DNA of 41,475 bases from Actinomycetospora cinnamomea (lineage in GTDB: Bacteria > Actinomycetota > Actinomycetes > Mycobacteriales > Pseudonocardiaceae): NCBI RefSeq assembly GCF_003096675.1, contig NZ_QEKW01000029.1, forward strand, positions 1 through 41,475. The letters are read 5' to 3'. Under the pieces are notes generated by a model. It saw nothing but the letters and a program-made list of their open reading frames with translations, had not been told where the DNA came from and searched no databases. Below, piece after piece: positions 1 to 12,233 of this stretch. A program made the translations under genes and the position numbers. The number at the start of each line of letters is the position of its first letter. Positions within the stretch are counted from its first letter, which is position 1.

Positions 1-125
1 ATCCCGATCCACCGGTCGATACCTCTTTGCCACCCCAAGATCCTCCCGCTCAAAGGAGATCAACAGGGGGAGGCGCGCGATTTGGCAACAAGCTCATCTC
101 CCTGACGACCGTGACGGCCTGCTGA

Positions 126-1064
126 TCACTGCCGGCGGCGTCGTCGCGGCCGCAGCCCGACGGTCGGTGCCTCCGGCCCGGCGAGCGTGTCGGTCCGGGC
201 CGCGGCGCCGGCGTCGTCCTCGGGGTCGGCGTCGTGTCGGCCTCGGGAGGCGGGACGCTCCGCGGGCCGTGCGACCACCCGCATCTCGTGCACCGCCGTC
301 CCCGGCGGACGCGGCGGCTCGACGTCCTCGCCCCCGTCCGCCCGCGACCCCGGCTCGGCCTGCGCAGCGAGGGCGTCCCCCGCTGCCCCCGACGCAGCCG
401 AGGTGACCCTCGCTCCCCCACCCTCCGAGCGCCCCGGCCCGTCCCCCACCACCGGCTGCGAGCCCGTCGCGTGGTCACCCGCGCGCCGGGCCTCGGCCGG
501 GTCGGTCCGGCCGCGCGCGGCGAGCGGCACCGGGCCACGCCGGCGGACCGAGCGCCGGTGCAGCAGGGCCGCGACGACGACGCCCGTCCCGATCAGCGGC
601 ACCACCAGTGTCCACCACGTCCCGCCGCGGAAGGAGGCGTTGGCGACGGCGTGCGCCACCGCCACCGGGAAGCACACGTACGAGGTCCAGTGCACGACCA
701 GCCACGCGCGCTTGGACAGGAATCGACGCAGGCTGCTCGAGATCACCACCGCGAGCAGGAGGTCCAGCGCGACCGCCCCGAGCCCGACCGGCCACGGGTT
801 GAACCCGGCGGAACCGGGCACGACGACGTGGTACCAGCGCAACGGGAGGTAGGGCGTCACGATCACCGCCGCGACGTGCAACGCCACGAACACCACGGTG
901 ATCAGCGCCAGGTTGCGGTGCAGCGCGACCAGCACGAACCGCGGGAGCGTCTGCCCGGCCCGGCCCGACGTCGTGTTGTGCAGGGCACCGAGGGCGATCA
1001 CGACGCTCAGCAGCAGGAGCGCGACCAGCCCGAGGGCCCGGGAGACGTTCCAGAGCTCGATCAC
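126..1064 (-). CDS. Ferric reductase-like transmembrane domain protein with long disordered tail
   Basis: This is a predicted membrane haem b protein of the ferric-reductase-like (YedZ/MsrQ-related) type, which would pass electrons across the cytoplasmic membrane. About five to six hydrophobic helices fill residues 5-185. Histidines sit inside the helices, in the LHRNLAL, ALHVAA, VVHWTS and AVAHAV segments, and could bind haem. Residues about 190-312 are an unusual Arg/Gly/Ala/Pro-rich low-complexity tail with no recognised domain. No FAD or NAD domain is present, so a partner reductase would be needed. The GTG start at 1064 lies 10 nt after the stop of the small membrane protein at 1075-1254, so the two are probably co-transcribed. 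The family call is by pattern, and the donor and acceptor are unknown. Confidence 0.75.
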   Translation of the reverse strand: MIELWNVSRALGLVALLLLSVVIALGALHNTTSGRAGQTLPRFVLVALHRNLALITVVFVALHVAAVIVTPYLPLRWYHVVVPGSAGFNPWPVGLGAVALDLLLAVVISSSLRRFLSKRAWLVVHWTSYVCFPVAVAHAVANASFRGGTWWTLVVPLIGTGVVVAALLHRRSVRRRGPVPLAARGRTDPAEARRAGDHATGSQPVVGDGPGRSEGGGARVTSAASGAAGDALAAQAEPGSRADGGEDVEPPRPPGTAVHEMRVVARPAERPASRGRHDADPEDDAGAAARTDTLAGPEAPTVGLRPRRRRRQ

Positions 1065-1074
1065 CGGCGAGCGC

Positions 1075-1254
1075 TCAGCGGTACTCGGCGGTGGTCACGC
1101 GCGGGACGTCGGCGGCGGTCGACGACGCCGAGATGGCCGCGTGCAACCCCACCACCAGCATCGCCGCCGCGACCGTGGTCCAGGCGGTCAGCTCGACGAT
1201 CGTGCGCTTGTTCTGCTCGTGCTGCACGGCCTTCGTGGTGCGGCGACGGGACAC
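1075..1254 (-). CDS. Small single-span membrane protein, 59 aa
   Basis: This short reading frame starts at GTG 1254 behind a good ribosome binding site (GGGAGG, about 6 nt upstream). It encodes 59 residues: a basic N-terminus (VSRRRTTKAVQ), one hydrophobic segment at about residues 23-42 and a short polar C-terminus ending AEYR. I recognise no family. It lies 10 nt upstream of the ferric-reductase-like gene on the same strand, so it may be a small subunit or assembly partner of that membrane protein. The clear RBS, the operon position and codon-position GC typical of this DNA support a real gene. The function is inference from context only. Confidence 0.6.
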   Translation of the reverse strand: MSRRRTTKAVQHEQNKRTIVELTAWTTVAAAMLVVGLHAAISASSTAADVPRVTTAEYR

Positions 1255-1270
1255 CTCGGACCTCCCTGGA

Positions 1271-1298
1271 CGTGGTCGTCACAGGATGGACGACCACG
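1271..1298. promoter_or_regulatory. Inverted repeat in a divergent intergenic region, candidate operator
   Basis: Two perfect 10-bp arms (CGTGGTCGTC and GACGACCACG) are separated by 8 bp. They sit between the minus-strand small membrane protein (start 1254) and the plus-strand intradiol-dioxygenase-like gene (start 1372). Position and symmetry suit a dimeric repressor site or an mRNA hairpin. No regulator is encoded beside it. Confidence 0.4.
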
Positions 1299-1371
1299 CA
1301 GGGTGACGCCCTCGGGGGCGGTGCCGTGAACGTTCAGCGCGGGCTCAGCCGCTGTGGTCATGCTGGGCGCC

Positions 1372-2160
1372 ATGACGCCGGACGACCACCACGCCCACGA
1401 CGGGGGCCTGCGGGCCGACCTGCCCCGGCTGCTCGGGCGCCGCCGAGCGATCACCCTCCTCGCGGGCGTCGCGCTCGCCACCGCCTGCGCACCCGGCCGG
1501 GGCGAGGGCGGCGGGCCCGGCGGGGCCGTCGAACCGGGGTCGCCCGGCGAGATCCCGCAGGAGACGGCGGGCCCGATCCCCGGCGACGGCACCAACGGGC
1601 CGAACGTGCTGCGCGAGGCCGGGGTGGTGCGCCGGGACATCCGGCCGAGCTTCGGCTCGCTCTCCGGTGTCGCCGAGGGCGTCCCGCTGACCCTCGACCT
1701 GACGGTCACCTCCGCCGCCACCGGCGCGGCGATCCCCGGGGCCGCGGTGTACGTCTGGCACTGCGACCGCTCGGGCGCCTACTCCCTCTACGACCGCGAG
1801 GACCAGAACTACCTCCGCGGCGTGCAGCCCGCCGACGCCGCCGGGCGCGTGGTGTTCACCAGCATCTTCCCGGCGGCCTACGCGGGCCGCTGGCCGCACG
1901 TGCACTTCGAGGTCTACCCGGACCTCGCCCGCGCCACGGGCGGCGACGCCGCGATCACCACCTCGCAGCTGGCGTTCCCCGAGGCCGTGTGTCGGCAGGT
2001 CTACGCGCTGCCCGGCTACGAGGACAGCGTCGGCAACCTCGCCGACGTGTCGCTGGCGAGCGACGGCGTCTTCGCCGACGGTGCCGGCGCCCAGACGGCG
2101 GCGATGAGCGGCGACCCCGCCCGCGGCCTGGTCGCCGCCCTCACCGTCCCGGTGGCGTGA
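1372..2160 (+). CDS. Intradiol ring-cleavage dioxygenase-like secreted protein
   Basis: The protein resembles the beta-chain fold of protocatechuate 3,4-dioxygenase and catechol dioxygenases, which open aromatic diols with a non-haem Fe(III) bound by two Tyr and two His. Visible ligand candidates are the Tyr in HCDRSGAYSLY, the Tyr in PAAYAGRW and the two His of PHVHFEV. The N-terminus carries a GRRRAITLLAG segment (twin-arginine-like) followed by ATAC/APG, a possible lipobox, so export and lipid anchoring are likely. This matches the small exported dioxygenase-like proteins of actinobacteria. GTG 1354 and ATG 1360 are alternative starts; ATG 1372 is preferred because it leaves a normal leader. 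It stands alone and the substrate is unknown. Confidence 0.78.
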   Translation: MTPDDHHAHDGGLRADLPRLLGRRRAITLLAGVALATACAPGRGEGGGPGGAVEPGSPGEIPQETAGPIPGDGTNGPNVLREAGVVRRDIRPSFGSLSGVAEGVPLTLDLTVTSAATGAAIPGAAVYVWHCDRSGAYSLYDREDQNYLRGVQPADAAGRVVFTSIFPAAYAGRWPHVHFEVYPDLARATGGDAAITTSQLAFPEAVCRQVYALPGYEDSVGNLADVSLASDGVFADGAGAQTAAMSGDPARGLVAALTVPVA

Positions 2161-2164
2161 GCGG

Positions 2165-3205
2165 TCAGGTCAGCAGCGACGCGTCGGCCGGCGAGAGCCG
2201 GTCGGTGATCGTGTTCTTCTGGTGCCAGTACGGGTAGAGCAGCGGCATCGCCGAGACCTCGTCGAGGCGACCGACCTCGTCGGAGGTGAGGGCGAGCTCG
2301 GCGGCGCCCAGGTTGTCGGCCAGCTGCTCCTCGGTGCGGGCGCCGATCACGAGCGAGGTCACGCCGGGCTTGTGCAGCAGCCACGCGTTGGCCACCTGCG
2401 CGACCGAGACGCCGTGGCCGTCGGCGATCTCGGCGGCCACCTCGACGATGTCGTAGAGCCGCTCGCGGTCGTGGACCGGCGGCTCGGACCACTCGCCGAG
2501 GTGGCGCGAGGTCTCCGGGTCGTCCTGCCCGCGGCGGAACTTGCCCGACAGCAGGCCGCCCGCGATCGGGCTCCAGACGAGGATGCCGAGACCCTGGTCG
2601 ATCGACACGGGCACCAGCTCGTTCTCGGCCTCGCGGGCCTGCAGCGTGTAGTGGATCTGCTGGGACACGAAGCGCTGGTACTCCCCGCGCTCGGACACCC
2701 CGAGCGCCTTCATGACGTGCCAGGCCGAGTAGTTCGAGCAGCCGATGTAGCGAATCTTGCCCTTGCGGACCAGCGTGTCGAGCGCCTCGAGCGTCTCCTC
2801 CAGCGGCGTCTGCCCGTCCCAGCCGTGCAGCTGGTAGAGGTCGATGTGCTCGACACCGAGCCGGCGCAGGCTGTCCTCGCAGCTGCGCACGATGTGCTGG
2901 CGCGACGCACCGCCGTCGTTGGGCCCGTCACCCATGGGGAAGCGACACTTGGTGGCGAGCAGCAGGTCGTCGCGGTGGTTCTTCGTCGCCTGGCCGACGA
3001 TCTCCTCGGACACGCCCGCCGAATACATGTCGGCGGTGTCGACGAGGTTGACTCCGTGGTCGACGCACAGGTCGATCTGGCGCGTCGCGCCCTCGACGTC
3101 GGTGGTCCCGAGCGTGGAGAATCCGCCCTTGCCGCCGAAGGTCATCGTGCCCATGGTCATCGTCGAGACCTTCAGCCCCGACCGTCCGAGTGCGCGGTAC
3201 TCCAT
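2165..3205 (-). CDS. Aldo/keto reductase
   Basis: This is a 346-residue NADPH-dependent oxidoreductase of the aldo/keto reductase (TIM-barrel) superfamily, acting on carbonyl compounds in the cytoplasm. The opening MEYRALGRSGLKVS is typical. The catalytic tetrad is visible: Asp in VDTAD, Tyr in MYSAG, Lys in LLATKC and His in QLHGWD. The cofactor-binding C-terminal stretch includes VIGARTEEQLADNL. Start ATG 3205 was chosen over an upstream in-frame start at 3283 because homologues begin at MEYR. The gene ends tail-to-tail with the dioxygenase-like gene, whose stop is 4 nt away. The substrate cannot be read from sequence. Confidence 0.93.
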   Translation of the reverse strand: MEYRALGRSGLKVSTMTMGTMTFGGKGGFSTLGTTDVEGATRQIDLCVDHGVNLVDTADMYSAGVSEEIVGQATKNHRDDLLLATKCRFPMGDGPNDGGASRQHIVRSCEDSLRRLGVEHIDLYQLHGWDGQTPLEETLEALDTLVRKGKIRYIGCSNYSAWHVMKALGVSERGEYQRFVSQQIHYTLQAREAENELVPVSIDQGLGILVWSPIAGGLLSGKFRRGQDDPETSRHLGEWSEPPVHDRERLYDIVEVAAEIADGHGVSVAQVANAWLLHKPGVTSLVIGARTEEQLADNLGAAELALTSDEVGRLDEVSAMPLLYPYWHQKNTITDRLSPADASLLT

Positions 3206-3297
3206 GCCGCTCGGTTGCCCCCGCCCGACCGGCCCGGAACGTGAGATGGCCGAAGGACCCCTCCGCTCGATCCACGCGAGCACCGGGGCCCTCCGGC

Positions 3298-3423
3298 CTC
3301 TTCCTGTCGCCCAAGACGGTGCGCAACGTGGTGTCCGCCATCTTCACCGAGCTCCACGTCGCCGACCGCGCCGAGGCGATCGTGCGTGCCCGCGAGGCCG
3401 GGCTCGGCCGCGGGACGGGGTGA
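3298..3423 (+). pseudogene. Fragment of a LuxR-type helix-turn-helix regulator (C-terminal end only)
   Basis: A plus-strand stretch encodes LFLSPKTVRNVVSAIF, then TELHVADRAEAIVRAREAGLG, ending at TGA 3421-3423. This is the recognition-helix part and tail of a GerE/LuxR (NarL-type) DNA-binding domain. The receiver or sensor half and the first HTH helix are missing. The upstream sequence in the same frame is unrelated and runs into the start of the divergently transcribed aldo/keto reductase. It is best read as the decayed remnant of a regulator gene. Confidence 0.65.
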
Positions 3424-3424
3424 G

Positions 3425-8632
<5,208 letters not shown>

Positions 8633-8761
8633 GTCACCGCCTTCGCGTGCACCTCGGTCGGGATGCGTGGCCGTCGTGGTGAGGCCGCCCTCTCCCCGAT
8701 ACCCCATCATCCCGAGCCGATGTCACGCATGCGGCACCGACCCGTCGGGAAGGTTGCGGCC

Positions 8762-10495
8762 GTGACAGACGAGAGGGCACACGAGTTCGCGGTGTGGGCC
8801 CCCGACCGCACGTCGGTCGGCCTGGTCCTGGACGGCCGTACCGAGGCGATGACCGCGGGCGAGGACGGGTGGTGGACGGTGACGGTGCCCGGCGCGGGCC
8901 CGGGCACCGACTACGCCTTCTCCCTCGACGGCGGCGAGCCGCTGCCCGACCCGCGGTCGCGCTGGCAGCCGCACGGGGTGCACGCGCCGTCGCGGCTCGT
9001 CGAGGTCGAGCCCTCCCCCGCCGACGCGGTCTGGACCGGGCGGTCCCTGCCCGGGTCGGTGATCTACGAGATGCACGTCGGCACGTTCACCCCCGGCGGG
9101 ACGTTCGCGTCGGCCGAGGAGCGGCTCGACCACCTCGTGGAGCTCGGCGTCGACTTCGTCGAGGTGCTGCCCGTCAACGCCTTCGACGGCACGCGTGGCT
9201 GGGGCTACGACGGCGTGCTCTGGTACGCGGTCACCGAGAACTACGGCGGGCCGGCGGCGTTCCGCCGCTTCGTCGACGCCTGCCACGCCCGCGGACTGGG
9301 CGTCGTGCTCGACGTCGTCTACAACCACCTGGGGCCGTCCGGGGCCTACCTCGACCGCTTCGGGCCGTACTTCCTCGGCGAGAACGTGTGGGGGCCCTCG
9401 CTCAACCTCGACGGGCCGGGCTCGGACACCGTGCGGGCCTACATCCTCGACAACGTCACGATGTGGCTGCGCGACTACGGCGTCGACGCCCTGCGCCTCG
9501 ACGCGGTGCACGCCCTGCGCGACGCGCGGGCCACCCACCTGCTCGAGGAGATGGCCCAGCACGTGCAGACGCTCTCGGCGCACCTGCGCCGCCCGTTGAC
9601 GCTGATCGCGGAGTCCGACCTCAACGACCCGCGATTGATCACGCCGCGCGAGGCGGGCGGCTACGGGCTGGACGCGCAGTGGTGCGACGACATCCACCAC
9701 GCACTGCACTCCTCGCTCACCGGGGAGACGCAGGGCTACTACGTCGACTTCGGATCCCTCGACGTGCTCGCGGGCGTGCTGCGCCACCCGTTCCACCACG
9801 CCGGGACGTGGTCGACGTTCCGCGGGCGCACGCACGGCCGGCCCGTCGACGTGCTCACCATCCCGGGCCACCGGTTCCTGGCCTACCTGCAGGACCACGA
9901 CCAGGTGGGCAACCGCGCCGCCGGCGACCGGCTCGCCGCGTCGCTCTCGCCCGGGCTGCTGGCGTGCGGGGCCGCGCTGGTGTTGTGCTCGCCCTACACG
10001 CCGATGCTGTTCATGGGCGAGGAGTGGGGCGCCCGCACACCGTGGGCGTTCTTCGTGGGCTTCGAGGACCCGGAGCTGCAGGCCGCGGTGCGCGAGGGGC
10101 GTCGCTCGGAGTTCGCCGAGCACGGATGGGGCGCCTCCGACGTGCCCGACCCGACGGCCCCGTCGACGTTCGAGGACTCGCGGCTGGACTGGTCGGAGCC
10201 CGATCGCGAGCCCCACGCCTGGCTGCTCGCGGTGCACCGGGACCTCATCGCCCTGCGCCGCGCCCACCCCGAGCTCACCGACCCGCACCTCGACCGCGTG
10301 CACGTCGACCACGACCCCGGGGCCCGCACGCTCGTCGTGCACCGGGGGACGTTGCGGCTGGCGGTCAACCTCGGCGACGGGCCGGCGACGCTGCCCGTCG
10401 CCGCGCGCGAGGTGCTCTGCGCCCCCTCGGGCGTCGAGACCGCCCCCGACACCCTGACCCTCCCGCCGGAGTCCTTTGCGCTGACGCGCGTGTGA
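8762..10495 (+). CDS. treZ: Malto-oligosyltrehalose trehalohydrolase
   Basis: TreZ cleaves the terminal trehalose from maltooligosyl-trehalose, the second step of the TreY-TreZ route from glycogen to trehalose, in the cytoplasm. The 577-residue length is normal for the family. An N-terminal beta-sandwich (HEFAVWAPDRTSVGLVLDG) precedes a GH13 barrel. Candidate catalytic residues are the nucleophile Asp in ALRLDAVHAL, the acid Glu in LIAESDLND and the stabilising Asp in LQDHDQVGN. GTG 8762 is chosen because GGGAAGG lies 8 nt upstream; ATG 8720 and 8730 are in-frame alternatives. It is transcribed away from the giant kinase across a gap of about 130 bp. TreX and TreY are not in the window. The TGA stop lies inside the 10490-10531 hairpin repeat. 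Confidence 0.95.
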   Translation: MTDERAHEFAVWAPDRTSVGLVLDGRTEAMTAGEDGWWTVTVPGAGPGTDYAFSLDGGEPLPDPRSRWQPHGVHAPSRLVEVEPSPADAVWTGRSLPGSVIYEMHVGTFTPGGTFASAEERLDHLVELGVDFVEVLPVNAFDGTRGWGYDGVLWYAVTENYGGPAAFRRFVDACHARGLGVVLDVVYNHLGPSGAYLDRFGPYFLGENVWGPSLNLDGPGSDTVRAYILDNVTMWLRDYGVDALRLDAVHALRDARATHLLEEMAQHVQTLSAHLRRPLTLIAESDLNDPRLITPREAGGYGLDAQWCDDIHHALHSSLTGETQGYYVDFGSLDVLAGVLRHPFHHAGTWSTFRGRTHGRPVDVLTIPGHRFLAYLQDHDQVGNRAAGDRLAASLSPGLLACGAALVLCSPYTPMLFMGEEWGARTPWAFFVGFEDPELQAAVREGRRSEFAEHGWGASDVPDPTAPSTFEDSRLDWSEPDREPHAWLLAVHRDLIALRRAHPELTDPHLDRVHVDHDPGARTLVVHRGTLRLAVNLGDGPATLPVAAREVLCAPSGVETAPDTLTLPPESFALTRV

Positions 10496-10531
10496 GCGCT
10501 TTCCCGTGCCTGGGCACGGGAGAGCGCGCAC
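10490..10531. repeat. Family A palindromic repeat, copy 1 (between convergent treZ and pcm)
   Basis: This 42-nt element folds into a long hairpin. The outer arms GCGCT/AGCGC and inner arms CCCGTGCC/GGCACGGG are separated by a TT/AG bulge, with a 2-nt loop. Pairing GTGTG/CAC(AC) extends outward to about 10488-10535. It includes the TGA stop of treZ and ends just before the pcm stop. No T-run follows, so it is not a classical terminator. A second copy lies at 30726-30767 with 38 of 42 positions identical. Confidence 0.85.
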
Positions 10532-10538
10532 ACGCTCG

Positions 10539-11150
10539 CTAGAGCAAAGGGACGAACGAGACGGGCATGAGCCGTTCGGTCTCGCCGCCGCGGCGCATCC
10601 GGACGAGGTCGCCGTGGCGGCCGTGCCCGACGGGGCAGACGAGCACGCCGTCGTCGGTGAGCTGCTCGAGCAGCGCGGCGGGCACCTCGCCCTCGGCCAT
10701 CGCGGCCACCGAGATCGCGTCGAACGGTGCCCGGTCCGGCGCGCCGAGCCGCCCGTCGCCGCACCGCACCTCGACGTCGTGGCCCGTCGCGGCCAGGGCG
10801 TCGCGGGCGGCGGCGGCGAGCGCGGGGTGGTACTCGATCGCCAGCACCTCCCGGGCGCAGCGCGAGAGCACCGCCGCGGCGTAGCCACTGCCGGCGCCCA
10901 CCTCGAGGACGCGCTCGCGGCCGGTGAGCTCCAGCGCCGCGGCCATCGCGGCGACGATCGCCGGCGCCGAGATCGTCTGGCCGGACGCGATCGGCAGAGG
11001 CCCCTGACCGTAGGCTTCCCCGGCGAGGTGCGCGGGCACGAACCGGTGACGCGGTACCACGGCCATCGCCGCCCACACCCGCTCGTCGCCGACCCCTTGG
11101 CGGCGCAGCTCGGCGACCATCGCCGCGCGTCGCCGGTCGTGGTCGGTCAT
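10539..11150 (-). CDS. pcm: Protein-L-isoaspartate O-methyltransferase-like protein
   Basis: This is an S-adenosylmethionine-dependent methyltransferase of the PIMT family, which methylates L-isoaspartyl residues in aged proteins so that they can revert to Asp. It has 203 residues, about the family size. Supporting motifs are PRHRFVP near residue 34, GQTISAPAIVAAM before the SAM site, and motif I EVGAGSGYAAAVL, followed by the acidic residue in AIEYHP. It converges on treZ, the two stops being separated by the family A hairpin. It is probably a single-gene unit; a TACGAAT box about 7 nt before the ATG could be its -10 element. Confidence 0.9.
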   Translation of the reverse strand: MTDHDRRRAAMVAELRRQGVGDERVWAAMAVVPRHRFVPAHLAGEAYGQGPLPIASGQTISAPAIVAAMAAALELTGRERVLEVGAGSGYAAAVLSRCAREVLAIEYHPALAAAARDALAATGHDVEVRCGDGRLGAPDRAPFDAISVAAMAEGEVPAALLEQLTDDGVLVCPVGHGRHGDLVRMRRGGETERLMPVSFVPLL

Positions 11151-11192
11151 GCCCGGATTCGTACCCGATGCCGCGCCCGCAGCACACGGTCC

Positions 11193-11702
11193 TCAGGGCC
11201 GCAGGCGCTCCAGATCCGCGGCGAGCTCCTCAGCCGGCACGGGCAGGACCGTCGGCGGCAGGACCACGGGGCTGCCGAGCCGCCCCGCCTGCGCTCGACC
11301 GACGCGTGCCCGCGCCGGGCTCGTGCGGGCCAACACCGCCTCGGGGTCGCGGACCCCGATGACGAGCATCCCGCCGCCGCGCCCGGGCAGGACCTCGATC
11401 GTCCCGATCTCCGACCACGGCAGGAAGCCGGCCGCCACCACGGACCCGCCGTCGTCGACGCCGTCGGGTGTCGCCACGAGCAGGGCGCGTCCCTTCACCA
11501 GGCGCAGCAGCGCCCGGATCGCGCCGACCCCGAAGAACGCGAGGAGCACGACACCGAGCACGACGTTCCCCGCGCCGCCCGAGACCAGCAGCCACACCCC
11601 GGCGGCGACGCCCACCACGCTCATCGCCAGCGTGGCCATCGGGGCGGCGCGGGGCGCGCGGACCTCGATGCGGTCGGGCTCGCGGGAGATCGCCGGGCTC
11701 AC
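11193..11702 (-). CDS. STM3941 family membrane protein
   Basis: This 169-residue protein has two adjacent hydrophobic helices at about residues 20-65 (MATLAMSVVGVAAGVWLL and VVLGVVLLAFFGVGAIRAL). A cytoplasmic beta-rich part follows, with TPDGVDDGGSVVAAGFLPW and GGGMLVIGVRDPE. This layout matches the STM3941 (PH-like/YcxB-like) family, whose function is unknown. The GTG start at 11702 overlaps the TGA of the upstream CoA-binding gene by 4 nt (GTGA), so translation is probably coupled. The C-terminal RLVxLP-type stretch is rich in Pro and Arg. Confidence 0.7.
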   Translation of the reverse strand: MSPAISREPDRIEVRAPRAAPMATLAMSVVGVAAGVWLLVSGGAGNVVLGVVLLAFFGVGAIRALLRLVKGRALLVATPDGVDDGGSVVAAGFLPWSEIGTIEVLPGRGGGMLVIGVRDPEAVLARTSPARARVGRAQAGRLGSPVVLPPTVLPVPAEELAADLERLRP

Positions 11703-12127
11703 GCGCACCACCGCTGGTGCTCGGCACGCAGGTCCCGGTCGGCGACGGCGACAAGCCCGGCGGCGCGGGCGCGGGCGAGCGTGCGCGCGGTCGCGTCCTC
11801 GTCGGCCACGCCGGACGGCAGCCACACCGCGGCGCCCCCGGCCGCGGCGACCTCGTCGACCACGCCGTCCCAGGCCGCCGGGGCCCGGAAGACGACGACC
11901 AGGTCGGGAGGGGGCACGTCGGCGAGCGCCGGCGCGCACAGCCGCCCGAGCGTCTCGACGACGTGGGGGTTCACCAGGTCGACGACCCAGGCCGTGCGGT
12001 CGAGCAGGTAGGCCGCGAGCCGGAAGCTGGGGCGGGTGAAGCGGTCGGACACGCCGAGCACCGCCACGCGCTCGACGCGCGTGAGCAGCGCGCCGACCGC
12101 GGCGTCGTCCAGCACCCCGGTCCCCAC
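11699..12127 (-). CDS. CoA-binding domain protein (YccU type)
   Basis: This small (about 142 residues) stand-alone Rossmann protein of the CoA-binding family is related to the N-terminal domain of succinyl-CoA synthetase alpha. Typical segments are ERVAVLGVSDRFTRPSFRLA (nucleotide loop), YLLDRTAWVVDLVNP, PDLVVVFRAP and AVWLPSGVADEDA. Homologues bind CoA, but their cellular role is not established. Start GTG 12127 is preferred because GGGAGG lies 9 nt upstream; for ATG 12136 the same GGGAGG would directly touch the start. The downstream membrane protein overlaps by GTGA. The upstream region carries the family B palindrome and faces the divergent FAD oxidase gene. Confidence 0.82.
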   Translation of the reverse strand: MGTGVLDDAAVGALLTRVERVAVLGVSDRFTRPSFRLAAYLLDRTAWVVDLVNPHVVETLGRLCAPALADVPPPDLVVVFRAPAAWDGVVDEVAAAGGAAVWLPSGVADEDATARTLARARAAGLVAVADRDLRAEHQRWCA

Positions 12128-12144
12128 GTGTCTCATCCTCCCGC

Positions 12145-12188
12145 ACGTGCGTGATCTTCTGAGCTATAGCTCAGAAGATCACGCACGT
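12145..12188. repeat. Family B perfect palindrome, copy 1 (44 bp, divergent intergenic region)
   Basis: This is a perfect 44-bp palindrome with no spacer, centred between 12166 and 12167 (core GAGCTATAGCTC). It is markedly AT-richer than its surroundings. The same sequence recurs at 15201-15250. It lies between the starts of the divergent CoA-binding and FAD oxidase genes, where a terminator would serve no purpose. It could act as an operator, a cruciform-forming element, or one end of a small non-autonomous mobile unit. Confidence 0.97.
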
Positions 12189-12233
12189 AGCGCCCGGGTT
12201 GCGCCCCACCGGGCCGGTGGCGAAGGTCGGCGG

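Noticed and set aside
1..125. Left edge as a start of another gene or regulatory element
   Set aside because: No recognisable frame, hairpin or promoter that I can support; only the 3' flank of the ferric-reductase-like gene.
10496..10535. Hairpin as a simple terminator for treZ and pcm
   Set aside because: No T-run, and a structurally conserved copy exists in a divergent intergenic region (30726-30767), so it is better treated as a dispersed repeat.
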